The position numbers and the translations under genes were made by a program. This document shows, piece after piece, positions 1 to 9,400 of a stretch of DNA of 42,969 bases. How positions within the stretch are numbered: the first letter of the stretch is position 1; each line of letters begins with the position of its first letter. The DNA is from Actinomycetes bacterium. GTDB lineage: Bacteria > Actinomycetota > Acidimicrobiia > Acidimicrobiales > RAAP-2. The notes under the pieces are model-generated. The model was not told the DNA's origin. It searched no databases and saw only the letters and a list, made by a program, of their open reading frames with translations. The stretch is from the NCBI GenBank assembly GCA_021803085.1, contig JAJZMD010000245.1, forward strand, positions 1 through 42,969, read 5' to 3'.

Positions 1-155
1 GCGCTGTCCGTCGCCGGGAGTGGCCCGGAGACACAAAACGCGCGTGGAGGGGCACACCCCCGGCTTCGGCCGGACGCCCCGATGAAGCGCGAAGACGGCA
101 CCGGGCAACCGGCTAGGACCGTCACCGCCTCGTCGCAAGGCGAGGCTGCCTGACC
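1..155. other. Region upstream of the ligase gene; no supported gene
   Basis: No reading frame here resembles a known protein. The plus-strand frames stop at 85-87, 114-116 and 151-153. A short hairpin, CCGGC-TTCG-GCCGG, lies at 60-73; its UUCG-type loop would be very stable and it may end an upstream transcript, although no T-tract follows. The region was checked specifically for the missing front half of a LigD phosphoesterase domain and none was found in any frame. Confidence 0.5.
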
Positions 156-1307
156 ATGCTCACGTTTGTGCACGGGTTGGGTAACGGCACGTACGAGGCG
201 ACGAAGTGGACCGACCGGGAGGTGAAATTCCGCCTCCGCGGGACTCGGGTCGACGCACGGTTCGTGCTCTTCAAGACCCGAGGCGACGACTGGATGATCC
301 ACCGCGAGGACCCGACGACCGAAGGCTGGGAGCCGCTTCCCGAGCTTGTCAGGCCCATGCTCGCGGTCCCGGGTGCCCTGCCCGAAGAGCGCGGCGCCGA
401 CTGGCGCTACGAGTTCAAGTGGGACGGAGTCCGCACGATCGCGTACGTCCAGAGCGGACGCGTCCGCCTCGTCTCACGCGCCGAGCGCGAGCGGACCGCG
501 GCCTATCCCGAGATCGGCAAGCTCGGCGACGTGCTCGGCTCGCGTCAGGCGGTGCTCGACGGCGAGATCATCGCCCTCGGCCCAGACCGACGGCCGAGCT
601 TCGAGGCGCTCCAGCCACGGATGTTGGTGGACGACGCCGCGCGCGCACGCCGCCTCGCTGCGACGGTGCCGGTCACCTACATGATCTTCGACCTCCTGCA
701 CCTCGACGGGCTGTCGACGCTCTCGCTGCCGTACGTCGAGCGGCGCCGGCTGCTCGACGGCCTCGGGCTCGCAGGCGACCGCTGGAGGGTCTCCCCTTCT
801 CACGAGTGCCCGGGCGTCGACCTCCTCGCCGCAGCCGAGGCTGGCGGCCTCGAGGGGGTGGTCGCCAAGCGCGCCGACAGCCCGTACCGGCCTGGCAGGC
901 GCAGCGCCGACTGGGTCAAGGTGAAGCTGGCGCGGACCCAGAGCGTCGTGATCGGCGGCTTCACGGAGCCGAAGGGCTCGCGAGCGGGATTCGGCGCGCT
1001 GCTGGTCGGGATCCCCGGCCCCGAAGGGCTCGTCTACTCGGGACTCGTCTACTCGGGAAAGGTGGGGACCGGGTTCAGCGACGTGGCGATCGCCGGGCTC
1101 CTCACCCGGATGAGACCCCTTCGCCGCACCGGCACGCCGTTCTCGACGTCCGTGCCGGCCGCCGACGCCGCGGGCGCGATGTGGGTGGAGCCGCAGCTCG
1201 TGGGAGAGGTGCGCTTCAGCGAGTGGACGCGCGCGGGCCGGCTGCGCCAGCCGTCGTGGCTGGGGCTCAGCGACGTGCGTCCCGGCGACGTGGTCCGCGA
1301 GGCCTGA
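156..1307 (+). CDS. ligD: ATP-dependent DNA ligase, LigD type, with truncated N-terminal phosphoesterase remnant
   Basis: Seals DNA breaks, probably in non-homologous end joining. Residues 1-52 resemble only the last part of a LigD 3'-phosphoesterase domain (ending WMIHRED), so the catalytic first half of that domain is absent. The ligase core follows: the nucleotidyl lysine is K88 in EFKWDG, then DGEII, FDLLHLDG, the EGVVAKR motif IV and DWVKVK motif V, and a C-terminal OB-fold with KVGTGF. ATG at 156 is the first usable start, because TAG at 114-116 closes the frame upstream and no GTG or TTG intervenes. A perfect 15-bp duplication inserts five residues before KVGTGF. The polymerase gene begins 12 bp downstream, so the two are probably one operon. 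Ku is not in the window. Confidence 0.9.
   Translation: MLTFVHGLGNGTYEATKWTDREVKFRLRGTRVDARFVLFKTRGDDWMIHREDPTTEGWEPLPELVRPMLAVPGALPEERGADWRYEFKWDGVRTIAYVQSGRVRLVSRAERERTAAYPEIGKLGDVLGSRQAVLDGEIIALGPDRRPSFEALQPRMLVDDAARARRLAATVPVTYMIFDLLHLDGLSTLSLPYVERRRLLDGLGLAGDRWRVSPSHECPGVDLLAAAEAGGLEGVVAKRADSPYRPGRRSADWVKVKLARTQSVVIGGFTEPKGSRAGFGALLVGIPGPEGLVYSGLVYSGKVGTGFSDVAIAGLLTRMRPLRRTGTPFSTSVPAADAAGAMWVEPQLVGEVRFSEWTRAGRLRQPSWLGLSDVRPGDVVREA
1029..1058 (+). repeat. 15-bp perfect tandem duplication in the ligase gene
   Basis: CTCGTCTACTCGGGA occurs twice back to back, in frame, giving LVYSG LVYSG. Ligase relatives normally have one such strand before the KVGTGF motif, so this adds five residues to the OB-fold. 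Confidence 0.9.
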
Positions 1308-1319
1308 CCCAGGCGTCCC

Positions 1320-2237
1320 GTGGGGCCCGAGACCACGACGGCGACGGAGGTGGAGGGGCGCCACCTCGTGCTCACCAATCTCGGCAAGGTCCTCTTTCCG
1401 GAGGCCGGGCTCACGAAGGCCGACGTCATCGACTACTACGTGCGGATCGCGCCGGTGCTCCTGCCGCACCTGGCCGGCCGTCCGGTCACCTTCGTGCGCT
1501 GCCCCGACGGGGTGGGCGGGGGGTGCTTCTTCGAGAAGCGGCTTCCGCGCGGCGCCCCGGAGTGGCTCCGGGCCATCAACGTCCCGCGCTCGAGCCGCGT
1601 GGACGCGCCGGCGATCCACGCACCGGCGATCCGCGCGCCGGAGATCGCCGACCTGCCCTCGCTCGTCTGGGCCGCCAACCTGGCCGCGCTGGAGCTGCAC
1701 GTGCCCCTCTGGCGGGTCCGGTCACCCGGCGAGCGCGGGCCGTTCGACCAGATGGTCTTCGACCTCGACCCGGGCCCGCCGGCGACGATCGTCGAGTGCT
1801 GCGCCGTCGCCCAGGTCCTGGTCGACGTCCTCGCCGAGAAGGGGCTCTCGACCGTCCGCGCGAAGACCAGTGGGAAGAAGGGCCTCCAGCTCTACGCGGC
1901 GCTCGAGCCTCCGCGTATTCCCGAGTCGGTGCGCGAGGAGGCGATGAGGATCGCCCGCGCCGCCGAGCGCGACCACCGGGACCTCGTCGTGGCGAAGATG
2001 CGCAAGGACCTGCGCCCGGGGAAGGTCTTCATCGACTGGAGCCAGAACGTGCCCGCGAAGACGACGGTCGCCGCGTACTCCTTGCGGGCGCTGGCCCGGC
2101 CGTCGGTCTCCACCCCCGTCACCATGGCCGAGGTCGCCGCCTGCGCGGCCGGCGGCGACCCGCACGCGCTCCGGTTCGGGCCCGAAGAGGTGCTCGCCCG
2201 CGTCGAGCGGCTCGGCGACCTCTTCGACACCGGGTGA
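1320..2237 (+). CDS. ligD: LigD-type polymerase/primase domain protein (non-homologous end joining)
   Basis: Stand-alone polymerase of the archaeo-eukaryotic primase fold that adds ribo- or deoxynucleotides at broken ends before ligation. The metal-binding aspartates are in FDLDPG (D148, D150). The TSGKKGLQLY motif and the VFIDWSQN and PAKTTVAAYSLRA signatures are intact, and 305 residues is the usual size for this domain. The start is GTG at 1320, 12 bp after the ligase stop. In mycobacteria polymerase, phosphoesterase and ligase are one chain; here they are separate and in ligase-polymerase order. Residues 96-110 are an imperfect threefold repeat (APAIH, APAIR, APEIA) where relatives have unrelated sequence. 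Confidence 0.92.
   Translation: MGPETTTATEVEGRHLVLTNLGKVLFPEAGLTKADVIDYYVRIAPVLLPHLAGRPVTFVRCPDGVGGGCFFEKRLPRGAPEWLRAINVPRSSRVDAPAIHAPAIRAPEIADLPSLVWAANLAALELHVPLWRVRSPGERGPFDQMVFDLDPGPPATIVECCAVAQVLVDVLAEKGLSTVRAKTSGKKGLQLYAALEPPRIPESVREEAMRIARAAERDHRDLVVAKMRKDLRPGKVFIDWSQNVPAKTTVAAYSLRALARPSVSTPVTMAEVAACAAGGDPHALRFGPEEVLARVERLGDLFDTG
1605..1649 (+). repeat. Three imperfect 15-bp tandem units in the LigD polymerase gene
   Basis: Units GCGCCGGCGATCCAC, GCACCGGCGATCCGC and GCGCCGGAGATCGCC lie in frame and encode APAIH, APAIR and APEIA, just before the conserved DLPSLVW segment. Confidence 0.75.
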
Positions 2238-2329
2238 GCGGGCCCGGCTCCGGGTCCCGCCGGGCGTGGCCGTGGGACCGGCGAGGGGGCGCCGCCGCCG
2301 TTCGGTCCCGCCGCGCGGACCTTTGGCCC

Positions 2330-2335
2330 TACCGT
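2330..2335 (+). promoter_or_regulatory. Possible -10 box (TACCGT) for the PEP synthase operon
   Basis: TACCGT fits the TAnnnT pattern and is identical to the box in front of cysS. It would give a leader of about 100 nt before the ppsA start. No convincing -35 is visible. Confidence 0.35.
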
Positions 2336-2443
2336 GCGGGCGGGGCGGCGGAAGGCTGGCACTGGAGCGGCACGCCGGCTCGCAGAGGCCGGTCTCGGAG
2401 GCCGCTCGGCCGGGCCGGGTGAAGCCGGGTGAAGAGGAGGCCG

Positions 2444-4843
2444 ATGTCCGAGTACGTGCGCTTCTTCGAAGAGATCGGGGCCGGCGACGTGCCCCTCGTC
2501 GGGGGCAAGAACGCGTCGCTGGGGGAGATGTACCGCTCGCTCGCCGCCCATGGCGTGCGGGTGCCGAACGGCTTCGCGGTCACCTCCGACGCCTACCGTG
2601 CGGTCCTCGACAGGGCCGGGGCGTGGGAGCCGCTCCATGACGCGCTCGAGGGGCTCGATCCCGCCGACGTGGCCGACCTGGCGCGCCGGGCGGGTCTGGC
2701 CCGGGAGATCGTGTACGGCGCCGGGTTGCCGTCCGCTCTCGGAGAGGAGATCCTCGGCGCGTACCGGACCCTCCAGGACCAGTACGGGCAGGACCTGAGC
2801 GTGGCCGTGCGGTCGTCGGCCACGGCCGAGGACCTGCCCCAGGCGAGCTTCGCCGGCCAGCACGAGACGTACCTGAACGTGAAGGGCGACCACAGCCTGC
2901 TCGACGCCTGCCGACGCTGCTTCGCCAGCCTCTTCACCGACCGCGCGGTCCACTACCGCATCGACCAGGGGTTCGACCACTTCAAGGTGGCCCTGTCGGT
3001 GGGGGTCATGAAGATGGTCCGCTCCGACCTCGCATCGTCGGGAGTGATGTTCAGCCTCGACACCGATTCGGGCTTTCGCGACGTGGTGTTCATCACCGGG
3101 TCGTACGGGCTCGGCGAGAACGTCGTGCAGGGGGCCGTGGACCCCGACGAGTTCTACGTGCACAAGCCCACCTACGCAGCGGGCCGGCGTGCGGTGCTCC
3201 GCAGGTCGCTGGGCGACAAAGCCGTGAAGATGGTGCTCGCCGAAGGGCAGTCGAAGCAGACCACGCGCAACGTCCCCACCCCCCGCGCGGACCGCGCCCG
3301 GTACTGCGTGACCGACGAGGAGGTCCTGGCGCTGGCCGGCCATGCCGTCACCGTCGAGCGTCATTACGGCCGGCCGATGGACATCGAGTGGGCGAAGGAC
3401 GGGCTCGACGGCGAGCTGTACCTGGTGCAGTCCCGTCCCGAGACGGCGGCCTCTCAGCGCCCGGTCTCGACGCTGGAGACCTACGAGCTCGAAGGGCGCG
3501 GGGACGTCCTCGCCCGGGGCCGTGCGGTCGGCGAGCGGATCGCGTCGGGCAGGGCGCGACTCGTGCTCGGGGTCGACGGCCTGGGGCGCTTCCAGCCGGG
3601 CGAGATCCTGGTCGCCGACACGACGACGCCCGACTGGGAGCCGGTCATGAAGACGGCCGCTGCCATCGTCACCAATCGCGGCGGGCGCACCTGCCACGCA
3701 GCGATCGTCGCGCGCGAGCTCGGGATCCCCGCGGTCGTCGGAACTGGCGATGCGACCGCCCAGGTGCCCTCGGGAGAGGAAGCCACCGTGTCGTGCGCGG
3801 AAGGTGACGAGGGGCGCGTCTATCGGGGGACGGTCCCCTACAGCGTGTCGCGGATCGAGGTCGCCGACATCGCGCGACCGAGAACCAAGGTGATGGTCAA
3901 CCTCGGCAACCCCGACGTCGCCTTCAAGACCTCGTTCCTGCCGAACGACGGTGTGGGGCTCGCGCGGATGGAGTTCATCATCACCGAGGACGTGAAGATC
4001 CATCCCCTCGCGCTGGTCCACCCCGAGAAGGTCGCCGACAGGGCCGCGCGGACGGAGATCGACCGCCTCACCGCGGGGTACCCGAGTGGAGGGGCCTTCT
4101 TCGTGGAACGGCTCTCCGAGGGGATCGGGACGATCGCCGCCGCCTTCTGGCCGAAGCCCGTCGTGGTGCGCATGTCGGACTTCAAGACCAACGAGTACGC
4201 GAACCTCATCGGCGGTGCCGACTTCGAGCCGGTCGAGAGCAACCCGATGCTGGGCTTTCGCGGCGCGTCTCGTTATGCTCACCCTGGCTACGAAGAAGGG
4301 TTCGCTCTCGAGTGCCGGGCGATGCGCAGGGTGCGTGAAGAGATGGGGCTCACGAACGTCGTGCTCATGCTGCCGTTCGTTCGCCGCGTCGCCGAAGCCG
4401 ACCTCGTGCTCGCACGGATGGCGGAGCTCGGCCTCGTGCGCGGCGAAGGGGGCCTCGAGATCTACGCGATGTGCGAGATCCCGAACAACGTCGTCCTCGT
4501 GGACCGCTTCGCGCGCCGCTTCGACGGGCTGTCGATCGGGTCGAACGACCTGACCCAGCTCACGCTCGGGGTGGATCGCGACAGCGAGACGGTCGCCTTC
4601 GACTACGACGAGCGCGACGATGGCGTGAAGGAGATGATCAAGCTCGCAGTCGAGGGCTGCCGGCGCAACGGGATCCACTCGGGGATCTGCGGCCAGGCGC
4701 CATCGGACTACCCGGACTTCGCCGAGTACCTCGTCACGCTCGGCATCGACTCGGTGAGCCTGAACCCCGACACCGTGGTGAAGACGACCCAGCTCGTGCT
4801 CGACGTCGAGCGCCGTCTCGCAGAGCGGTCGGGCCAGCCTTGA
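2444..4843 (+). CDS. ppsA: Phosphoenolpyruvate synthase
   Basis: Converts pyruvate, ATP and water to PEP, AMP and phosphate, the entry step from pyruvate to gluconeogenesis. Domains in order: ATP-grasp pyruvate-binding domain (GGKNASLGEM near the N-terminus, VRSSATAEDLPQASFAGQ), swivelling phosphohistidine domain with catalytic His418 in GGRTCHAA, and the PEP-binding TIM barrel with NPMLGFRG and catalytic Cys749 in GICGQAPSD. At 799 residues it matches known synthases, and PPDK-type insertions are absent. ATG 2444 is preferred over an upstream GTG at 2429 because a strong ribosome site (GAGGAGG, 2434-2440) lies just before it. The stop overlaps the next gene, so it is the first gene of a three-gene unit with pyruvate:ferredoxin oxidoreductase. 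Confidence 0.96.
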   Translation: MSEYVRFFEEIGAGDVPLVGGKNASLGEMYRSLAAHGVRVPNGFAVTSDAYRAVLDRAGAWEPLHDALEGLDPADVADLARRAGLAREIVYGAGLPSALGEEILGAYRTLQDQYGQDLSVAVRSSATAEDLPQASFAGQHETYLNVKGDHSLLDACRRCFASLFTDRAVHYRIDQGFDHFKVALSVGVMKMVRSDLASSGVMFSLDTDSGFRDVVFITGSYGLGENVVQGAVDPDEFYVHKPTYAAGRRAVLRRSLGDKAVKMVLAEGQSKQTTRNVPTPRADRARYCVTDEEVLALAGHAVTVERHYGRPMDIEWAKDGLDGELYLVQSRPETAASQRPVSTLETYELEGRGDVLARGRAVGERIASGRARLVLGVDGLGRFQPGEILVADTTTPDWEPVMKTAAAIVTNRGGRTCHAAIVARELGIPAVVGTGDATAQVPSGEEATVSCAEGDEGRVYRGTVPYSVSRIEVADIARPRTKVMVNLGNPDVAFKTSFLPNDGVGLARMEFIITEDVKIHPLALVHPEKVADRAARTEIDRLTAGYPSGGAFFVERLSEGIGTIAAAFWPKPVVVRMSDFKTNEYANLIGGADFEPVESNPMLGFRGASRYAHPGYEEGFALECRAMRRVREEMGLTNVVLMLPFVRRVAEADLVLARMAELGLVRGEGGLEIYAMCEIPNNVVLVDRFARRFDGLSIGSNDLTQLTLGVDRDSETVAFDYDERDDGVKEMIKLAVEGCRRNGIHSGICGQAPSDYPDFAEYLVTLGIDSVSLNPDTVVKTTQLVLDVERRLAERSGQP

Positions 4844-6474
4844 GCGGGCCGGTGCCCGATCTCACGCCCCTTCCGGACCTCGCCCACGACCGGGCGACCG
4901 CGGGGCCGCTGCGGACCCGGCTTCCCGTCTACGTCGACCTCCTCCCACCGTGCAACGCGGCGTGCCCGGCGGGAGAGGACGTCCAGGGCTGGCTGGCCGA
5001 CGTCCGGGCCGGCGACGCCGAGCGCGCGTGGCGAAGGCTGGTCCGGGACAACCCGCTCCCGGCGGTCCACGGGCGCGTCTGCTACCACCCCTGTGAGGAC
5101 GACTGCAACCGGGCACAGCTGGACGAGGCCGTCTCGATCCACGCCGTCGAGCGCTTCCTCGGCGACCGGGCTCTCGAGTCGGGTTGGCGGCCGGACCCCC
5201 CTGCCCCCCCGACCGGGAAGAAGGTGCTCGTGATCGGCAGCGGCCCGAGCGGGCTCTCGGCCGCCTACCACCTGAGGCGGCTCGGCCACGCGGTCGAGGT
5301 CCGCGACGCCGGCAGCCGCCCCGGAGGGATGATGCGCTACGGCATCCCCCAGTACCGGCTTCCGCGCGGCGTCCTCGACGCAGAGATCGCGCGCATCGAA
5401 GAGACCGGGGTGCGCATGCTCAGCGGTCACCACGTCGAAGACCTCCTCGCCGAGCGCCAGGAGGGCGGCTTCGACGCGGTGTTCGTGGCGGTGGGGGCAC
5501 ACCTCGCCAGGCACGTCGACATCCCCGCGCGCGACGCCGGCCGCATTCTCGACGCGCTCTCGCTGCTCGGGCGCGTCGCCGCGGGTGAGCGGCCGGCCAT
5601 CGGCCGGCGCGTCGCGGTCTACGGGGGCGGCAACACCGCGATGGACGCGGCGCGCGTCGCCCGCCGCCTCGGCGCGGACGAGGCGCTCGTCGTCTACCGG
5701 CGCACCCGTGCCCAGATGCCCGCGCACGAAGAGGAGGCCGAGGAGGCCGAGCAAGAGGGTGTCACGATGCACTGGCTCCGCACCATCAGTGCGTTCGACG
5801 CGCCCGACCTCCAGGTCGAGGTGATGGAGCTCGACCAATCTGGGTTCCCGCGCCCGACGGGCCGGTTCGAGGCGCTCGCTGCCGACACGGTGATCCTCGC
5901 GCTCGGCCAGGACGCAGAGACGGGCTTCCTCCGGCAGGTCCCCGGGGTCGAGTTCGAGCCCGACGGGACGGTGAAGGTGTCGGCGACGCTCGAGACGGGC
6001 TGCGCGGGAGTGTTCGCAGGCGGGGACATGGTGCCCAGCGACCGCACGGTCACCGTCGGGGTCGGACACGGGAAGAAGGCTGCGCGCCACATCGACGCAT
6101 GGCTGCGCACCGCGGGACCGGCGGCCGGCTCGAAGCACGCCGTCGCGACGTTCGAGGGGCTCCACCTGTGGTACTTCGGCGACGCGGCGCGCCGTGCAGA
6201 GCCCGTCGTCCCCGCTGCACGGCGCGTCGAGGGGTTCACGGAGGTGAAGGGAGGGCTCGGTCCGTCCGAAGCAGTCTTCGAGGCGACCCGCTGCTTGTCG
6301 TGCGGGAACTGCTTCGAGTGCGACGGCTGCCTGGGCGCGTGCCCGGAGGGGGCGGTGGTGAAGCTCGGACCGGGGCTGCGGTATCGATTCGACGAGGACC
6401 GCTGCACCGGGTGCGGCGTCTGCTTCGACCAGTGCCCGGTCCACGCGATCGAGATGGTGGAGGTGACGCCATGA
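4840..6474 (+). CDS. GltD-like FAD/NAD(P)H oxidoreductase with iron-sulfur domains, partner of the pyruvate:ferredoxin oxidoreductase
   Basis: Flavoprotein of the glutamate-synthase small-subunit family that probably passes electrons between NAD(P)H and ferredoxin-type centres. An N-terminal cysteine-rich Fer4_20-type domain (CNAACPAGEDVQGW, then CYHPCEDDCNRAQ) precedes an FAD Rossmann motif (VIGSGPSGLSAAY) and an NAD(P) motif (VYGGGNTAMDAARVARR). The C-terminus carries two ferredoxin-like cysteine clusters (CLSCGNCFECDGCLGACP and CTGCGVCFDQCP). No large glutamate synthase subunit is nearby; instead the gene overlaps ppsA by TTGA and the oxidoreductase gene by ATGA. The most likely role is to exchange reducing equivalents with that enzyme. 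The start may be TTG 4840 or GTG 4852; neither has a strong ribosome site. Confidence 0.85.
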   Translation: MSGPVPDLTPLPDLAHDRATAGPLRTRLPVYVDLLPPCNAACPAGEDVQGWLADVRAGDAERAWRRLVRDNPLPAVHGRVCYHPCEDDCNRAQLDEAVSIHAVERFLGDRALESGWRPDPPAPPTGKKVLVIGSGPSGLSAAYHLRRLGHAVEVRDAGSRPGGMMRYGIPQYRLPRGVLDAEIARIEETGVRMLSGHHVEDLLAERQEGGFDAVFVAVGAHLARHVDIPARDAGRILDALSLLGRVAAGERPAIGRRVAVYGGGNTAMDAARVARRLGADEALVVYRRTRAQMPAHEEEAEEAEQEGVTMHWLRTISAFDAPDLQVEVMELDQSGFPRPTGRFEALAADTVILALGQDAETGFLRQVPGVEFEPDGTVKVSATLETGCAGVFAGGDMVPSDRTVTVGVGHGKKAARHIDAWLRTAGPAAGSKHAVATFEGLHLWYFGDAARRAEPVVPAARRVEGFTEVKGGLGPSEAVFEATRCLSCGNCFECDGCLGACPEGAVVKLGPGLRYRFDEDRCTGCGVCFDQCPVHAIEMVEVTP

Positions 6475-9400
6475 TCCGGGCGACCGTCGATGGGAACGAC
6501 GCCGTGGTGTCGGTCGCCTACAGGCTGAGCGAGGTCTGCTGCATCTACCCGATCACCCCCTCTTCGCCGATGGCCGAGCGCGCCGACGAGTGGTCGGCGG
6601 CCGGCCGGCCGAACGTCTGGGGGACCGTGCCGACGGTGCTCGAGATGCAGAGCGAGGGCGGCGCCGCGGGTGCGCTCCACGGCGCACTGCAGAGCGGGGC
6701 GCTCGCCACGACCTTCACCGCTTCCCAGGGGCTCCTCCTCATGATCCCGAACCTCTACAAGATCGCCGGCGAGCTCACGCCCGCAGTGCTGCACGTGGCC
6801 GCGCGATCGGTCGCGGCCCAGGCGCTGTCCATCTTCGGCGACCACTCCGACGTCATGGCGGTGCGGCAGACCGGCGTCGGGATGCTCGCTTCGGCGTCGG
6901 TCCAAGAGGCGCACGACCTCGCTCTGGTGGCGCACGCCTCGACGCTCCGGACGCGCGTGCCGTTCGTGCACTTCTTCGACGGGTTCCGCACGTCACACGA
7001 GCTGAACACCGTCGAGCTCCTCGAAGACGAAGACCTCTGCGACCTCGTCCCCGCGGCGCTCGTCCGCGAGCATCGGGGCCGCGCGCTCGCCCCCGAGCGA
7101 GGGTTCATCCGCGGCACCGCGCAGAACCCCGACGTCTACTTCCAGGGGCGGGAGTCGGTGAACCCGTTCTACGCAGCCGTCCCTCCGGCCGTGGAAGAGA
7201 TGATGGCACGGCTCGCGAAGAGGTCCGGGCGCAGGTACCACCTCGTGGACTACTCCGGGGACCCGGACGCCGAACGGGTGATCGTCGTCATGGGCTCGGC
7301 AGGGGAGACGGTGCGAGAGACCGTGCGCGTCCTCGTCGCCCGCGGGACACGCGTGGGCGTCGTGCAGGTCCGGCTCTACCGGCCCTTCCCGGCCGACGCG
7401 CTCGTGGCCTCGATGCCCCCGAGCGTTCGGGCGGTCGCAGTCCTGGACCGGACGAAGGAGCCCGGATCGCTCGGCGAGCCCTTGTACCTCGACGTCGTCG
7501 CGGCGCTCGCCGAGGCAGAGAAGACCGGCACGAGCCGGCGCCCGCTGTCCCCGAACGTGATCGGCGGCAGGTACGGGCTGTCGTCGAAGGAGCTGACTCC
7601 GGGGATGGTGGCGGGGGTCCTCCACGAGCTGACCCAGCGCGAACCGAGACGCCGGATCACCGTCGGGATCGTCGACGACGTCACCAACACGAGCGTGGAG
7701 CCCGACGCCTCGGTCGACGTCGAGCCGGTCGGCACGTACGGGGCGCTGTTCTTCGGGCTCGGCTCGGACGGGACCGTGGGCGCCAGCAAGAGCACGATCA
7801 AGATCCTGGGAGACGAGGGCTTCTACGCACAGGGCTACTTCGTCTACGACTCCAAGAAGTCCGGGTCGAAGACGGTCTCCCACCTCAGGTGCGGACGGGA
7901 GCCGATCCACGCCCCGTACCTCCTGCGACGGGCGGACTTCGTCGGGTGCCACCAGTTCGCCCTTCTCGACGATCACGAGGTGCTCGCCGCGGCCGCGGAC
8001 ACAGGGACCCTTCTCCTGAACTGCGCGCTCGGGCCGGACGAGGTGTGGGACGCGCTCAGCCGTCCGGCGCAGGAGCAGATCACGGCCAAGCATCTCGCGC
8101 TCTACGTCATCGACGCGAGCGGCATCGCCAGGGAGGTCGGCCTCCCCGGGCGCGTCAACACCGTGCTCCAGAGCGCGTTCTTCGTCTTGTCGGGGGTCAT
8201 CCCGAAGGAGCGGGCCGTCGATCGGATCAAGGCTTCCCTCACGAAGACCTATGCCAAGCGCGGGCCGGAAGTGGTGGCCCGCAACCTCGCCGCGGTCGAC
8301 CGCGCCCTGCTGGCGCTGCACGCCGTGGACACCCAGCGTGCGGTGACCTCCGCACGGCTCCCCGCACCGGCGGTGCCCGCCTCCGCGCCCGAGTTCGTCC
8401 GCAGGGTCACCGCTGCGATGCTGGAGGGAAGGGGCGACGAGCTCCCCGTCAGTGCCATGCCCGTGGACGGCACCTATCCGAGCGGCACCGCGGCGTTCGA
8501 GAAGCGGAACATCTCCGAACTCGTCGCAGACTGGGACCCCCGGGCCTGCATCCAGTGCGGACAATGCAGCTTCGTCTGCCCGCACAGCGTCATCCGGTCG
8601 AAGCTCTACGAGGAAGACGAGCTCGCGGGCGCGCCGGAAGGTTTCAGGACCGCGCCGCTCAACGCTGTCGGCCTGCCCGGGCGACGCTTCACCCTGCAGG
8701 TGTACGCCGAGGACTGCACGGGATGCGGGCTGTGCGTCGAGGCGTGCCCGATCACCGTCCCGAGCGCTCCTGGGCAGAGCCCGCGCAAGGCGATCGACCT
8801 CGTCGAGCGGGGGCCCATCGTCGGGCAGGCCCGCGTGCACGTCGGCTTCTTCGAGCAGCTGTCTGTCACCGACCGCGCGCGGGTCGACTTCGGCACGGTG
8901 CGGGGCACCCAGTTCCTCACGCCGCTCTTCGAGTTCTCCGGTGCCTGCGAAGGCTGCGGTGAGACCCCCTACCTGAAGGTGCTCTCCCAGCTCTTCGGCG
9001 ACCGGATGGTCGTCGCGAACGCGACGGGGTGCTCGTCGATCTACGGCGGGAACCTGCCGACGACGCCCTGGACGGTCGACGGGTCCGGTCGTGGGCCGGC
9101 GTGGTCGAACTCCCTGTTCGAGGACAACGCCGAGTTCGGTCTCGGCATGCGCCTGGCGATCGACCGTCAGACCGAGATCGCCCGCAGCCGCCTCGGGGAG
9201 CTCCGTCACGAGGTGGGGGAGGAGCTGGCAGCCGCGATCCTCGGCGCTCCGCAGCTCAGGGAGTCCGAGTTCGCCGCTCAGCGGGCGCGGGTGGCCGAGC
9301 TGCGGGCGCGGCTCGAGCACGTCCGCGACGACGCCGCGGACGACCTGCGGAGCGTCGTCGACTTCCTCGTCCGACGCAGCGTCTGGATCATCGGCGGGGA

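Noticed and set aside
1-155. Possible front half of the LigD phosphoesterase domain in another frame
   Set aside because: All three plus-strand frames were read; none shows the family's N-terminal motifs, and each is closed by a stop before or at 153.
1892-4678. Very long minus-strand open frame opposite ppsA
   Set aside because: It is the antisense shadow of a well-conserved gene in GC-rich DNA; its Arg/His/Asp-rich product has no recognisable domain.
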